A DNA stretch of 10,000 nucleotides, taken from Segatella copri (GTDB lineage Bacteria > Bacteroidota > Bacteroidia > Bacteroidales > Bacteroidaceae). This document shows, piece by piece, positions 1-8,884 of the stretch (the stretch's first letter is position 1; every line of letters begins with the position of its first letter). The translations under genes and the position numbers were made by a program. The stretch is from the NCBI RefSeq assembly GCF_949820605.1, contig NZ_CATKVU010000004.1, positions 1-10,000 on the forward strand. Reading direction: 5' to 3'. Under the pieces are notes generated by a model, which was not told the DNA's origin, made no database searches, and saw only the letters and a list, made by a program, of their open reading frames with translations.

Positions 1-12
1 AACTTCTATCGT

Positions 13-62
13 AAAATGAAAAATCCCGGCATGAGATAGCTTGCAGCTATTCTCTTGCCGGG
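13..62 (-). terminator. Rho-independent terminator of the leftward operon
   Basis: A long GC-capped hairpin lies at 25-62: CCCGGCA (25-31) pairs with TGCCGGG (56-62), the inner part continues with GAGA/TCTC and AGCT/AGCT, and TGC forms the loop, with one T-T mismatch and one bulged T. Read on the minus strand it is followed by a T-rich run (complement of 13-24). It sits 28 bases past the stop codon of the M16 peptidase gene, so it most likely ends the five-gene operon. The other flank (63-72) is also T-rich on the plus strand, so it could work in both directions for a gene converging from the left. Confidence 0.9.
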
Positions 63-90
63 TCTTATTTTTAATGAAATATTCTGATTA

Positions 91-2904
91 TTACTCAGAC
101 AGCATTGTTACCTCTATCCGATGATTCTGTTTGAGCAGAGTCTGTGCCATCTGCTGCACCTCTTCAGAAGTAAGAGAATCTACCATCTTATAGTAATCTT
201 TATCAAAATCGGCATCATCATCCAACTCATGCCAGATAACATAACTCCAGTAGTCGTTGGTGATAATCATCTGCTGGTATTGTTTTTTCAGATATTTCTT
301 CACCTTATCCATACTGCTGGCTAAAGGCCCCTTATCTGCGATGTTCTGAAGTTGCTGGTAGATAATAGGATTCAGTTCTTCATAACGCTTCGGATCACTC
401 TTGTAGGTAATGCGAAGTAAGGCATTTGGAAGGGCATCCTTCTCAAGGTTGAAACTGACTCCTACTCCATAGGTACCTCCCTTCTCCTCTCTTACAGAAT
501 CTGTATAGGCTATCTGCAATACACGGGTCAGGACATCCAGCACCAGATCATTCTTTGGCGAGAACGGTACGTTGCCTGCGTAGAATACGCTCACGTTGGC
601 AAGGGGAGTTTCCTGCTGATGAACAAACTTTACCTTTTCGTTCTTCATAACAATCTGCGGAACGTTTTTCTTGTCTGTCCTCTCCTTCTTATAGGTCGAA
701 GGCAAGGTAGCCAGATACTGACAGAGTAAAGGACGAAGTTCTGTCATGTCTATCTTTCCGATGAAAACGGTTTTGAAATTGCTAGCATCGCTGAAGCGTT
801 CACGATAGATTTCCATAATGCGCCCGTAATCAGCCTTGGCAAGAACCTCACCGTTGACAGGAGCCATACGCAGGTTATGGTCATAGAGAACGGCAGAAAG
901 GGAGTCATTGTAAACCACCTTGGAACTTGCATTACGGTTTTTCAGAAATGACAGAGTTCGATTCTTCAAACCCTCAAATGCCACACTGTCTTTACGGGGT
1001 GCCATGAAATAAAGGTGTGCCAGCTGGATCATGGTTTCCATATCCTTTACAGAAGATGAGCCTGTTATACGCTGGCCTTCACTACTGATGGATGGAGTCA
1101 GCCTGATTGACTTTCCTGCCAAAGCCTTACGCAAAGCAGTAGCTGAAAAGTCGCCTACACCCGCTTCTGTGATGGCACTTGTCAAGAGAGAGAAATTAGG
1201 AATATCCTCATTTCCGTAAAGTGAGGTTCCACCTTCAGCGCGCATGCTCATCATTACCTGGTCTGCCTGATAGTCGGTAGGTTTTACGTAAACCTTCATA
1301 CCATTACTGAGCGTAATCTCTGTCATGCCAAACTTGCCGTATGGTTTTTCAGACACAATCTTGCCCGGTTTTGGCAAGGCAGATATCAACGTAGAAGGAA
1401 TCTTTTCCTCCTGATATGGTTCATATTGCTTTTTCTGGGCAGCAAGTACCGTAGCTTCTATTTCTGATTCTGAAGGAATAACAAATCCTTCCTTATCAGG
1501 ACCATACATCACAAATACCTGGTTTTTATCCGTAATGATGTTACCTACAGACTGATTAACCTCAGCCAGGGTTACTTCACCATCAAACTGCTTTACCAGT
1601 TGCAGATTATAGGCTGGAGTAAGGATAGGCTCTCCTTCAAGGAAATGATCCACGCACTGGCTTACGTAATAGCCGTTGCGATAATCCTTCTCCATCTTCA
1701 GTTTTCGTTCTGCTGCATTGAGATAGAGTTTCTTGGCACGTTCCAGTTCACTCTCTGTAAAACCATGCTGTCGGGCACGCTCTATTTCACCCACAGCCTC
1801 GTAGATACCACCGAGTACGTGATCCTGCTTGCAGCTGATGCTCATACTGAAGGCATCCTTGGTACGGGAAACAAAAAAAGCACCATTCCTTACGGTAGCA
1901 CTCATGAATGGAGGATTTGCCACCTGTTTCTTTTCTGAGAGACGGTCATTGAGCATGTAAGTGATGAGTCCGCTTACATAGTCATCACGCTGATACTTTA
2001 CCTGGCTCTTTTCGCTGTCAGGAGTGGCATCGGTTTTCATGTAGAGATGGCCGATGATAATAGGCTGCTCCTTGTCCTTCTCAATGGCAACTATCATCTT
2101 GTCGTTGTTATTTACGGGATAATAGACACGCTCTGCAGGATTCTTATGGGCTTTGATCTTACCGAAAAGTTTCTGGATTTTCTTCTCCATCATATCCACA
2201 TCGAAGTCGCCCACAACTACGATGGCCTGAAGATCAGGCCTGTACCACTTCTGATAATAGTCGCGCAAATCTCTGTAAGGAAAGTTATCAACAACATCCA
2301 TACTGCCGATAGGCATACAATCTTCATATTTGCTTCCCTTGTAGATTTTTGGCATCACATTCTCCATCATGCGCTGCATGGCCATACCGGTACGCCGGTT
2401 TCTCCACTCTTCATGAATAACACCACGTTCCTTGTCTATCTCCTTAGGTTCGAGATTGATATACTGGCTCCAGTCGTTGAGTACCAGAAGACACGAATCG
2501 ATAATGCCCTCACGCTTGACAGGGGCAGCCCCGATGTGATAGACTGTCTGATCTACAGAGGTATAGGCATTCAGGTTGGCCCCAAACTTAACACCTATGG
2601 TTTCACACCAAGGCACGATTCCCAACTTCTTCCCCTTGCCAGGGAAATGCTTGGTACCATTAAAAGCCATGTGCTCCAGAAAATGAGCCAGTCCACGCTG
2701 ACGGGGTTCCTCAAGGATGGAGCCTACGCGCTGGGCAATATAGAAATCGGCAAGGCCTGCCTCTTTATTATTATGTCGTATATAGTAAGTCAGTCCATTC
2801 TTCAACTTGCCCTGTCGCACGGAAGTGTCCTGCTCCACAGTCTGAGCAAACAATGAAGCTGGAAACAAAGAGAGAAGGAATAATCCCAAAAACTGATTCT
2901 TCAT
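91..2904 (-). CDS. M16 family zinc metallopeptidase (insulinase/PqqL-like), periplasmic
   Basis: This encodes a 937-aa predicted zinc endopeptidase with duplicated M16 halves. Residues 1-21 form a signal peptide ending FAQ, with no lipobox, so it is likely periplasmic. The inverted zinc motif HFLEH is at 74-78 (H74, E77 catalytic, H78). The third ligand is probably E166 in the ERGVIHEEW segment. Near the C-terminus, REEKGGTYGVGV (about 805-816) matches the Arg/Tyr substrate-binding region of the inactive second half, so both halves look intact. The length is close to single-chain M16 proteins such as E. coli PqqL and Pectobacterium FusC. The frame stays open to a TTG at 2931, but the ATG at 2904 gives a proper signal peptide and follows an A/G-rich stretch (AAGAAAGAAAAA). 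It is the last gene of the operon, 33 nt after the DUF4876-like gene and just before the terminator. Family is certain; substrate is unknown. Confidence 0.93.
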   Translation of the reverse strand: MKNQFLGLFLLSLFPASLFAQTVEQDTSVRQGKLKNGLTYYIRHNNKEAGLADFYIAQRVGSILEEPRQRGLAHFLEHMAFNGTKHFPGKGKKLGIVPWCETIGVKFGANLNAYTSVDQTVYHIGAAPVKREGIIDSCLLVLNDWSQYINLEPKEIDKERGVIHEEWRNRRTGMAMQRMMENVMPKIYKGSKYEDCMPIGSMDVVDNFPYRDLRDYYQKWYRPDLQAIVVVGDFDVDMMEKKIQKLFGKIKAHKNPAERVYYPVNNNDKMIVAIEKDKEQPIIIGHLYMKTDATPDSEKSQVKYQRDDYVSGLITYMLNDRLSEKKQVANPPFMSATVRNGAFFVSRTKDAFSMSISCKQDHVLGGIYEAVGEIERARQHGFTESELERAKKLYLNAAERKLKMEKDYRNGYYVSQCVDHFLEGEPILTPAYNLQLVKQFDGEVTLAEVNQSVGNIITDKNQVFVMYGPDKEGFVIPSESEIEATVLAAQKKQYEPYQEEKIPSTLISALPKPGKIVSEKPYGKFGMTEITLSNGMKVYVKPTDYQADQVMMSMRAEGGTSLYGNEDIPNFSLLTSAITEAGVGDFSATALRKALAGKSIRLTPSISSEGQRITGSSSVKDMETMIQLAHLYFMAPRKDSVAFEGLKNRTLSFLKNRNASSKVVYNDSLSAVLYDHNLRMAPVNGEVLAKADYGRIMEIYRERFSDASNFKTVFIGKIDMTELRPLLCQYLATLPSTYKKERTDKKNVPQIVMKNEKVKFVHQQETPLANVSVFYAGNVPFSPKNDLVLDVLTRVLQIAYTDSVREEKGGTYGVGVSFNLEKDALPNALLRITYKSDPKRYEELNPIIYQQLQNIADKGPLASSMDKVKKYLKKQYQQMIITNDYWSYVIWHELDDDADFDKDYYKMVDSLTSEEVQQMAQTLLKQNHRIEVTMLSE

Positions 2905-2937
2905 AAATTTTTCTTTCTTAAAATTATACAAGAATGC

Positions 2938-4173
2938 CTATTTCTTCAGGAAAGAGGCTGTTGCATCTGATTCGAAATCATTGGTAGAATTATTGGTATC
3001 AACCCATTTGCCATCAGCATTCTTCTTACGGATTACTGACTTGCCGTAGCGGTTTTCATCTTTGTCTACCTGACCACAATGAGCCCATCCTGCATCAAGG
3101 TTTGCAGATACCAGATTCCATTGCCACATAGATGCAATAGAAAGATTAACCGCATCCAGTATCCAGGAATTAGGAACCTTGATACAGTTCTTGGCTGTCA
3201 TCGGATAAGCATTACCATTCACTTTCATCACATAGCTGGCATCGTAAGTATTCTCTTCGAGATACTTCTCCTTATCGCCATGCATACGGGCAATGGCATA
3301 AGTCTTGAAACCACGGTTATGCAAAGAGAAATAGGTAAGTGAACTGCAATACCATTTATCCAGATTAGGAACACTGGCATTGTCATCGTCTGTGAAGCGT
3401 GGATTTGAACTCTCATCATAGAATTCGTAATCAGCCTTACTTAAATCAAATGAGGCTGAGTTTGCTTCTGTATGATTCTTGGCATTCAATGCCAAAACAA
3501 GAGATTTGCCTGGTTCTACTGCAACTTCCGTACCCTTTCCTGGAATCATATAGATAGCATCTACCGTCATAGCTTCGTTCATGATATCCGGATTATAATC
3601 ATATTTTGATACTGTGAGGAACTTAGATTCCAGAACCGCTATACTGTCTGCATAGAGCGTAACATCAGAATTATTGGAAAGAATAAAATACTGGTCATCA
3701 GAATACTGCTTTCCTTCTGGAGTAAGCGTACCCGTGAAGAAAATCTCTGAGATAACGAAACCTCCCTTAGCATTGAATGTGTTCACAGCCAACTTGACTT
3801 GGGCATTGCCGGATTTTACACTCACATTCTCGCTCTTCTGATTGATTTTACTGCTACCGGCAATACCATCCTTAGTAAAACTCAGGTCACCGCTGATGGC
3901 AACATTGTATGTTCCTTCAGGCACATCGGCAAGAGATGCCATAAAGCTACCATTTTTTTCCTGGAACTGTTCCTGGATAAACGTTTCATTGGTAGTTACA
4001 TTGGTAAAAACCGCTTTGGCATTGGAGAGAACTATATTCTCCAGTCCCAATGGCATTTCAATACTCAATGACACAGGAGTGGTAACTACTTTGTCATTAT
4101 TGTCGCTACAAGAGGTGAAAGTCAATGCCAACACCGAAAGCAACATCATACTCTTTAAAATTAACTTTTTCAT
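2938..4173 (-). CDS. DUF4876-like surface/periplasmic lipoprotein
   Basis: This 411-aa protein has a type II signal peptide: basic start MKK, hydrophobic core, and lipobox F-T-S-C with lipidated Cys22 followed by SDNND. Acidic residues right after the Cys are common in Bacteroidetes lipoproteins exported to the cell surface, which is a hint rather than proof. Residues about 33-133 look like a beta-sandwich domain. From about 138 (FVISEIFFTGTL, then DQYFILSNNSD at 160-170) the pattern resembles the DUF4876 family, which has a lamin-tail-like 'ISEI...NNSD' signature. The gene lies 37 nt after the outer-membrane barrel gene and 33 nt before the M16 peptidase gene. Its N-terminal domain resembles the whole mature part of the small lipoprotein encoded at 5729-6106. 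Family assignment is from recalled similarity. No biochemical function is known to me, and a ligand-binding or structural partner of the TonB receptor is inferred from context. Confidence 0.85.
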   Translation of the reverse strand: MKKLILKSMMLLSVLALTFTSCSDNNDKVVTTPVSLSIEMPLGLENIVLSNAKAVFTNVTTNETFIQEQFQEKNGSFMASLADVPEGTYNVAISGDLSFTKDGIAGSSKINQKSENVSVKSGNAQVKLAVNTFNAKGGFVISEIFFTGTLTPEGKQYSDDQYFILSNNSDVTLYADSIAVLESKFLTVSKYDYNPDIMNEAMTVDAIYMIPGKGTEVAVEPGKSLVLALNAKNHTEANSASFDLSKADYEFYDESSNPRFTDDDNASVPNLDKWYCSSLTYFSLHNRGFKTYAIARMHGDKEKYLEENTYDASYVMKVNGNAYPMTAKNCIKVPNSWILDAVNLSIASMWQWNLVSANLDAGWAHCGQVDKDENRYGKSVIRKKNADGKWVDTNNSTNDFESDATASFLKK

Positions 4174-4210
4174 TTTTCTACTTTTAGTTACATTAATACT
4201 ATATTATACT

Positions 4211-5725
4211 TTAGAATGTGATACCAAGAGCCAAATGCAGATGGTGCTGGTGTTCGTTTTCAGAACAAGTTATCCAATCTCCACCTAATTCGGCAAACAA
4301 GCCGATCTGTGAGCCTGATAGCCGATAATCACTACGTATCTTAGCAGAGAGCATTCCATAGCCTGCTTTTTCAAACTGGTACTGATGATTGATCATGTCC
4401 TGGAACGAAGCCTTCATATTGGCATAAGGCATGACGATACCAGAACTGACATTACCATAATAGGCTGCCGCCATGTCCACGGTAAGGGCTACAGTTCGGG
4501 AAAGACTGCGCATCCACTGTCCACCCAATCTTCCATAGATCTTAGCAGCCTCCATTTTGCGTTCAGGATAGACATATCGCTCACGATTGCTCCAATATCC
4601 GATCTTTCCATTCAAGCACCATGTACCAGAGCCACTCCCCCATCCGTAAAGTCCTCTGAGATAGGTATCTATAAGATAATTCTTATACATCGTAAGTTTA
4701 CCGATAATAGGATAATATTGGGCAGAGGACTTGCCAATGATATTTTCATCACCACTACGTCTGACAAAAACAAGGTTTCCATCTAAGGCTACCTGACGGG
4801 TCCCGCCCATGTGCTTCCATCCCAAGGAGACTTCTGCAGAATGATAAAACAACTGGGTTAAGGGTACGGAATTCAAATCGGCAAGCATACGTTTATATTG
4901 CCGTCTCCAAAGCTTGGCATGACCATAAAAACCTGTTTCGTTCAACGGGTTGGCATCCAGATTTATTCCATATCCTCCACCTTTATAATATAAGGTGCGT
5001 TTATCTCCGGAGAAACGACTGTATTCTGTTCCCAATCCTGTCATTTGAAACTCAGGTATAACACCCAGTTCCCGATAGAAATCAACATCATTGGTTTGCT
5101 TGTATACATTCCCTTCTAGACCGGCAGCCCACTGGTATTTACCGAAATCATAGGCAGTACCAAGGCGTAGAGTCAGATCTGTGACAATACCTCGCATTCT
5201 CGGGTCCACATTCCGATATTCATGTTCTGCTCTGAAAATTGCTTCAATACCGAATTGGAATTTCCCCTTGCTAACAGCATATCCGCCATGAAAACCATAC
5301 CGTTCACAATGTGTGTCACCTCCTAGAGTATCTGCCAGAATATAAGGATTCAGCAAATCATAATCAGAAGAAGAATTCCAGCTGACCTGATATTGTTTTC
5401 CCGTCATGTAAGATGCTGCCCCCCAGGCAGAAGAATGGTTGCTCAAGCGAAGGAAGGTTTCAGCCTTGGCCTCAGAGAGGAAATGCCCTGTTCCCTTCTG
5501 CAGTACAAAGGGAGCAGATTGATGCAGATAATCCATCTGGACATACACTTCAGAATAAGGCAGCGTGAGGCTAAGCCCATGAATGGCGGGATTTTGCCAT
5601 GCTGTCTCCTTCTGCCAGTTTTTCCACGTAGCATGATGCTCTATCCTGGCAGAATCTGTTACTGCAGACCTTCCAGTAAACCAAGACACACAGCACAGAA
5701 ATAATATGAAATATCTCTTCTTCAT
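4211..5725 (-). CDS. DUF6850-like outer-membrane beta-barrel protein
   Basis: This 504-aa protein has a Sec signal peptide (MKKRYF plus a hydrophobic core, likely cut near GRSA at 18-21). The mature part shows alternating aromatic/polar strands typical of an outer-membrane beta-barrel and ends in a final strand with terminal Phe (LHLALGITF), the usual BAM-recognition signature. There is no plug domain and no TonB box, so it is not a receptor itself. Composition and position after a TonB receptor and beside a DUF4876-like gene fit the DUF6850 barrel family. It starts 3 nt after the stop of the small lipoprotein gene, which suggests translational coupling. A His-rich segment (HQHHLH) immediately precedes the last strand. 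Its role is unknown: it may be a second pore or a scaffold for the receptor complex. Barrel topology is well supported; function is not. Confidence 0.85.
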   Translation of the reverse strand: MKKRYFILFLCCVSWFTGRSAVTDSARIEHHATWKNWQKETAWQNPAIHGLSLTLPYSEVYVQMDYLHQSAPFVLQKGTGHFLSEAKAETFLRLSNHSSAWGAASYMTGKQYQVSWNSSSDYDLLNPYILADTLGGDTHCERYGFHGGYAVSKGKFQFGIEAIFRAEHEYRNVDPRMRGIVTDLTLRLGTAYDFGKYQWAAGLEGNVYKQTNDVDFYRELGVIPEFQMTGLGTEYSRFSGDKRTLYYKGGGYGINLDANPLNETGFYGHAKLWRRQYKRMLADLNSVPLTQLFYHSAEVSLGWKHMGGTRQVALDGNLVFVRRSGDENIIGKSSAQYYPIIGKLTMYKNYLIDTYLRGLYGWGSGSGTWCLNGKIGYWSNRERYVYPERKMEAAKIYGRLGGQWMRSLSRTVALTVDMAAAYYGNVSSGIVMPYANMKASFQDMINHQYQFEKAGYGMLSAKIRSDYRLSGSQIGLFAELGGDWITCSENEHQHHLHLALGITF

Positions 5726-5728
5726 GAT

Positions 5729-6106
5729 TTACATCCAAATTATGTTCAACATCGCTTCATTATGTCCTTCCTTTTCCAATCCCACATAATCGGTACTTGC
5801 CCTGAACATCCTGATGTAAGTTTTACCTGAAGCGTCATGATATTGGGCAGTACCCTCTACCAGGATGGCATAAGACCCCCGAAGAATACTGGCTCTGGCT
5901 ATATTCCCTTCAAATGATGATACGGTGAAAACCTGGGTGGTATTCAGATTGGTAAGACTTACCGTACCCTGGATCCTGTCGAGAACGATATCCGTTTCTC
6001 CCTGCAACACGATGGAAGCTTCGGTAAACAGGGAATCTTCATCCTGATGACAGGAGGAAATGATAAAACCACAGGTCATCATACATATAATCAACAATCT
6101 CTTCAT
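5729..6106 (-). CDS. Small lipoprotein with a single beta-sandwich-like domain
   Basis: This 125-aa protein has a type II signal peptide, MKRLL plus a hydrophobic stretch and lipobox I-S-S-C with Cys19, followed by HQDED. The remaining roughly 100 residues form one beta-rich domain. That domain (from about 40, with VLDRIQGTVSLTNLNTT and RGSYAILVEGT) can be laid against residues about 47-133 of the DUF4876-like lipoprotein encoded two genes downstream (VLSNAKAVFTNVTTNETF and EGTYNVAISGD), so the two probably share a fold and origin. The start overlaps the stop of the TonB receptor gene by four bases (ATGA, 6103-6106), and the stop is 3 nt before the barrel gene. Such tight packing implies coupled translation and a shared complex. 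I do not recognise a named family. Confidence 0.82.
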   Translation of the reverse strand: MKRLLIICMMTCGFIISSCHQDEDSLFTEASIVLQGETDIVLDRIQGTVSLTNLNTTQVFTVSSFEGNIARASILRGSYAILVEGTAQYHDASGKTYIRMFRASTDYVGLEKEGHNEAMLNIIWM

Positions 6107-8823
6107 ATCTTTACATTCATTTCTAATCCAAAATAGGGAGTTACATGGCGGCGGATCGTTACTCCATTGTTTTCATATTCGGGAGTATAATCCAACAGTT
6201 TGTTGCAGAACAGAGCTACATTCAGTTTCTCATCAAAGAGTTTCTTTGTTACCTTGAAATTGACATTCATGGCAAAAGGTTCTCTGTATTTGAGATAATA
6301 GCTGTCGTTATAATCCCTGATCAGATACCTGAGATAAGCATCATTTTCATCACCTGCTTTCCACTCATGCATCACACCGTCATTATCCATATATCTGGTA
6401 GGATAATTACTCACCTCTTTACTCTGTTTCAGCGTATACCATAGGCATTGGGCGGATATTGAGAAACCCAACTTCAACTTGGGGACATCCGAATCTAACG
6501 TGAAATTGGTATTGAGCATTTCATTCATATTGCCTCCATCATGTTCATAATACCCCACATACTGTATCTGCTTACTGCCGATAACAGCACTTGGGCGATA
6601 AGTCTCTACCACAGAATTACGATAAACCGTGCGGAACCATGCTCCGTTGATGGTGAGTCTGGTGAACAGTTTTTCTATTCTTCGGGTAGCAAAGGTGTAT
6701 TCCACTCCCCGTTTGAGAGTCTGACTGCCATTGGTGTAATAACTGTAGCCCCTCAGTTCCTTACGTTTCTCAAAGGGTAATCCTTCCAAAGAAGGTGGAG
6801 CCGACAGTGCATCGGCATTAATTCCCGATGCATCATACCATCTATATATATAGGGAGCATAAGCCGTCTGCAAACGGAAGCCTGAAGTCATATTCTCCCT
6901 AAAAAGTGTGACAGACAATCGGTTGCCTCCTATATTGATGTCAGTACTCACCTCCCATTTGAAATTACGCGCTGGCTTCAGATTCTGATTGGTTGCATCT
7001 ATCACATACGTCATCAGGTTGATACGGCGATACGCTGGATTCGTATGGTAATAATTCAGCTGGGTTAAGTCCAGATATACAGGATCAGGGTAAAGCTGTT
7101 CCAAAGTAGGCATTTTGGTATGTTCACCTATTCCACCTGCTATTCGGATAAAGGATGGTAGCCTGCCAATATTGAATTTAGGAAAAGTCAAGCCGAGATT
7201 GATACGGGGATCCCAGAAAAACTTACCATGCATCTCATAATTATTGGGCAGATTCAACATCTGCGTACCTCTTATACCGGCTACCAGTTCAAGAGAATGA
7301 CCAGCAAAAGGCAATGTCAACTGTTCCTCAGCATAAATTCCCCACTGTTGGTTGGAAGGTATTGAAGAAAGATTTCGGGGACGGCATGACATAGAACCTG
7401 CATAAAGAGGGCGGGTTACATCATAAATCTGCCCCCGTCCTTTATTTTTGTCGTAATTCCAATCGGTGCCTAACAGCAAGGTATTGGAAACCACAAGAGA
7501 AGGAACCTGGAATTTACCATTGACCTTAGCATAAAGATTGAGCGGCTTTCCTTCTACATCATGATAAGCCACATATTTATAGGGAAGGATAACACCATCA
7601 TGAACCCCTTGTGTAGTTGCTGTAGCTGCCACTGTCTGGCGGGTCAGCTGTACCAGTTTGGTTCGCTTGATAAGGTCATACTCATAAGAGGCTGACAAAG
7701 TCAGATCCAGCGACTTAAACCAAATGCGCTTCTTGGGAGACAGACTTACATGTGAATTAAATGCATATTTATTATATTGCGATTTATAAGAATCTTCCGC
7801 CTGATTATTGAGATCCGGGTCAACTTTATCATTATCAAAAGAACCGGTATAATCGAGATTGGACGAAATCTTCCAACGGTAAAAATCTGTCAACCAAGTT
7901 TTTCCGAACCGGGCAGAAAACGTCAGTCTCCTGTAATTTTCAAGCCGGTTTCTTGGATCTGCCTTCGCATCGAGGTAATCAACACTGAGATTGAGGGTCA
8001 TCTGCTGGGGAGTCCATTCCAATCCTTTTGCAAGATAAAAGAGCTTGCTTCCCATATCTGCTTTCAGACGGGCATTCCAGTCATTTCCACCTCTCCTACG
8101 TTCTATTTTCACCAGACCACTTGTCAAATCGCCATATTCTACCGATGGAATGCCACGTACCACCTCTACTTTCTCGATATCATCGGTAGAGATGCTACGC
8201 ATATCCACTCCGGCATTCATATTTTCTCTGGATGTTGTTGCTGCATCCCAAGACCCAGCCACATATTGCATATTGGCATTGGTACTGATGGGAGCTCCAT
8301 CTACTACAAAACTCGTTCCGAGGGAAGTGGTAGTATATCCTGAAGGACTTCCGGCTTCCCGAATACGAATCGTATTAGGACTACTCAAATCAGGATCTTT
8401 GGAACGTCCACCAGGCAACAGTTCGAGAATGTCCGTAAAACTTGAAGGCTGCAGGTGCTCCATGGCATGCTTCTCGATAACAGAAGCAGAAGCCAGACTC
8501 TTGGACTCCTGAGCTGTAACCACTACTTCACCCACAGACTTGATTTCCGGTTCCATTTCATAGAGAGCCTGGTTTAACTTACCTAAATAGTTCTTGTATC
8601 CTATATAAGTAATCTTAAGAGATTTACCTGCATTGGCTGCATCTATGGAAAATCGCCCGTTAATATCAGTGATAGCTGCCACTTTCTGAGAACTACCCAC
8701 ATACACGACAGCACCGATAATCGCTTCATGAGAATCTTTGTCCACAACTTTGCTAGATATAGATTGCGCCTTTCCCATCAGACTCACCTCAAAAAGCATC
8801 ATAAGCAACAGGATATGTTTCAT
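6103..8823 (-). CDS. TonB-dependent outer-membrane receptor with carboxypeptidase-regulatory-like domain
   Basis: This 906-aa receptor is first in the operon. It has a signal peptide to about residue 20 (GKAQ), then a CarboxypepD_reg-like domain at about 21-95 (VVDKDSHEAIIGAVVYV, DINGRFSI, ITYIGYK), a short linker with EVVVTA at 99-104, and a plug domain at about 108-243 ending in IEKVEVVRGIPSVEYGDLTS. The rest is a 22-strand-type barrel. It would use TonB-ExbBD energy to import a ligand across the outer membrane. The C-terminus is NVKI rather than an aromatic residue, which is slightly unusual. No SusD-like gene follows. Instead come two lipoproteins, a barrel and an M16 peptidase, so the substrate is more likely a metal complex, peptide or protein-derived ligand than a glycan, which is an inference. 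The TGA stop overlaps the next start. Family is certain; ligand is unknown. Confidence 0.94.
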   Translation of the reverse strand: MKHILLLMMLFEVSLMGKAQSISSKVVDKDSHEAIIGAVVYVGSSQKVAAITDINGRFSIDAANAGKSLKITYIGYKNYLGKLNQALYEMEPEIKSVGEVVVTAQESKSLASASVIEKHAMEHLQPSSFTDILELLPGGRSKDPDLSSPNTIRIREAGSPSGYTTTSLGTSFVVDGAPISTNANMQYVAGSWDAATTSRENMNAGVDMRSISTDDIEKVEVVRGIPSVEYGDLTSGLVKIERRRGGNDWNARLKADMGSKLFYLAKGLEWTPQQMTLNLSVDYLDAKADPRNRLENYRRLTFSARFGKTWLTDFYRWKISSNLDYTGSFDNDKVDPDLNNQAEDSYKSQYNKYAFNSHVSLSPKKRIWFKSLDLTLSASYEYDLIKRTKLVQLTRQTVAATATTQGVHDGVILPYKYVAYHDVEGKPLNLYAKVNGKFQVPSLVVSNTLLLGTDWNYDKNKGRGQIYDVTRPLYAGSMSCRPRNLSSIPSNQQWGIYAEEQLTLPFAGHSLELVAGIRGTQMLNLPNNYEMHGKFFWDPRINLGLTFPKFNIGRLPSFIRIAGGIGEHTKMPTLEQLYPDPVYLDLTQLNYYHTNPAYRRINLMTYVIDATNQNLKPARNFKWEVSTDINIGGNRLSVTLFRENMTSGFRLQTAYAPYIYRWYDASGINADALSAPPSLEGLPFEKRKELRGYSYYTNGSQTLKRGVEYTFATRRIEKLFTRLTINGAWFRTVYRNSVVETYRPSAVIGSKQIQYVGYYEHDGGNMNEMLNTNFTLDSDVPKLKLGFSISAQCLWYTLKQSKEVSNYPTRYMDNDGVMHEWKAGDENDAYLRYLIRDYNDSYYLKYREPFAMNVNFKVTKKLFDEKLNVALFCNKLLDYTPEYENNGVTIRRHVTPYFGLEMNVKI

Positions 8824-8852
8824 ACTAATCTTTTAACTTATTTTTTTGGGTG

Positions 8853-8884
8853 CAAAGATACGACAAAATTAAATTGTTCACAAT
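8853..8884 (-). promoter_or_regulatory. Bacteroidetes-type promoter of the TonB receptor operon
   Basis: On the minus strand a -7 element TATCTTTG (complement of 8853-8860) matches TAnnTTTG exactly. It is preceded after 20 bases by ATTG (complement of 8881-8884), which fits the -33 TTG core. Transcription would start around 8846-8848, giving a 5' leader of about 25 nt before the ATG at 8823. The leader is A-rich with no strong Shine-Dalgarno, normal for this phylum. No other good promoter is visible inside the operon, so this probably drives all five genes. Confidence 0.75.
8873..8884. promoter_or_regulatory. Palindrome in the promoter spacer (operator candidate)
   Basis: ATTGT-TC-ACAAT is a perfect inverted repeat with 5-bp arms and a 2-bp centre. 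It overlaps the -33 element and the adjacent spacer of the operon promoter, where a bound repressor would block RNA polymerase. The regulator is unknown. The arms are short, so chance is possible in AT-rich DNA. Confidence 0.4.

Noticed and set aside
2047..2856. Long open frame of 269 codons on the plus strand
   Set aside because: It lies entirely antisense to the M16 peptidase, whose zinc motif and family pattern are clear; its translation resembles no family and mirrors codons of the real gene.
2905..2931. N-terminal extension of the M16 peptidase from a TTG at 2931
   Set aside because: It would place nine charged residues before the signal peptide; the ATG at 2904 gives a normal signal peptide and an A/G-rich stretch precedes it.
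7777..8343. Plus-strand open frame of 188 codons inside the TonB receptor
   Set aside because: It is antisense to the receptor plug and barrel region and its composition is not protein-like.
6103..8823. SusC-type receptor of a polysaccharide utilisation locus
   Set aside because: There is no SusD-like lipoprotein or glycoside hydrolase nearby, and the receptor at 906 aa is shorter than typical SusC proteins of about 1000 aa or more.
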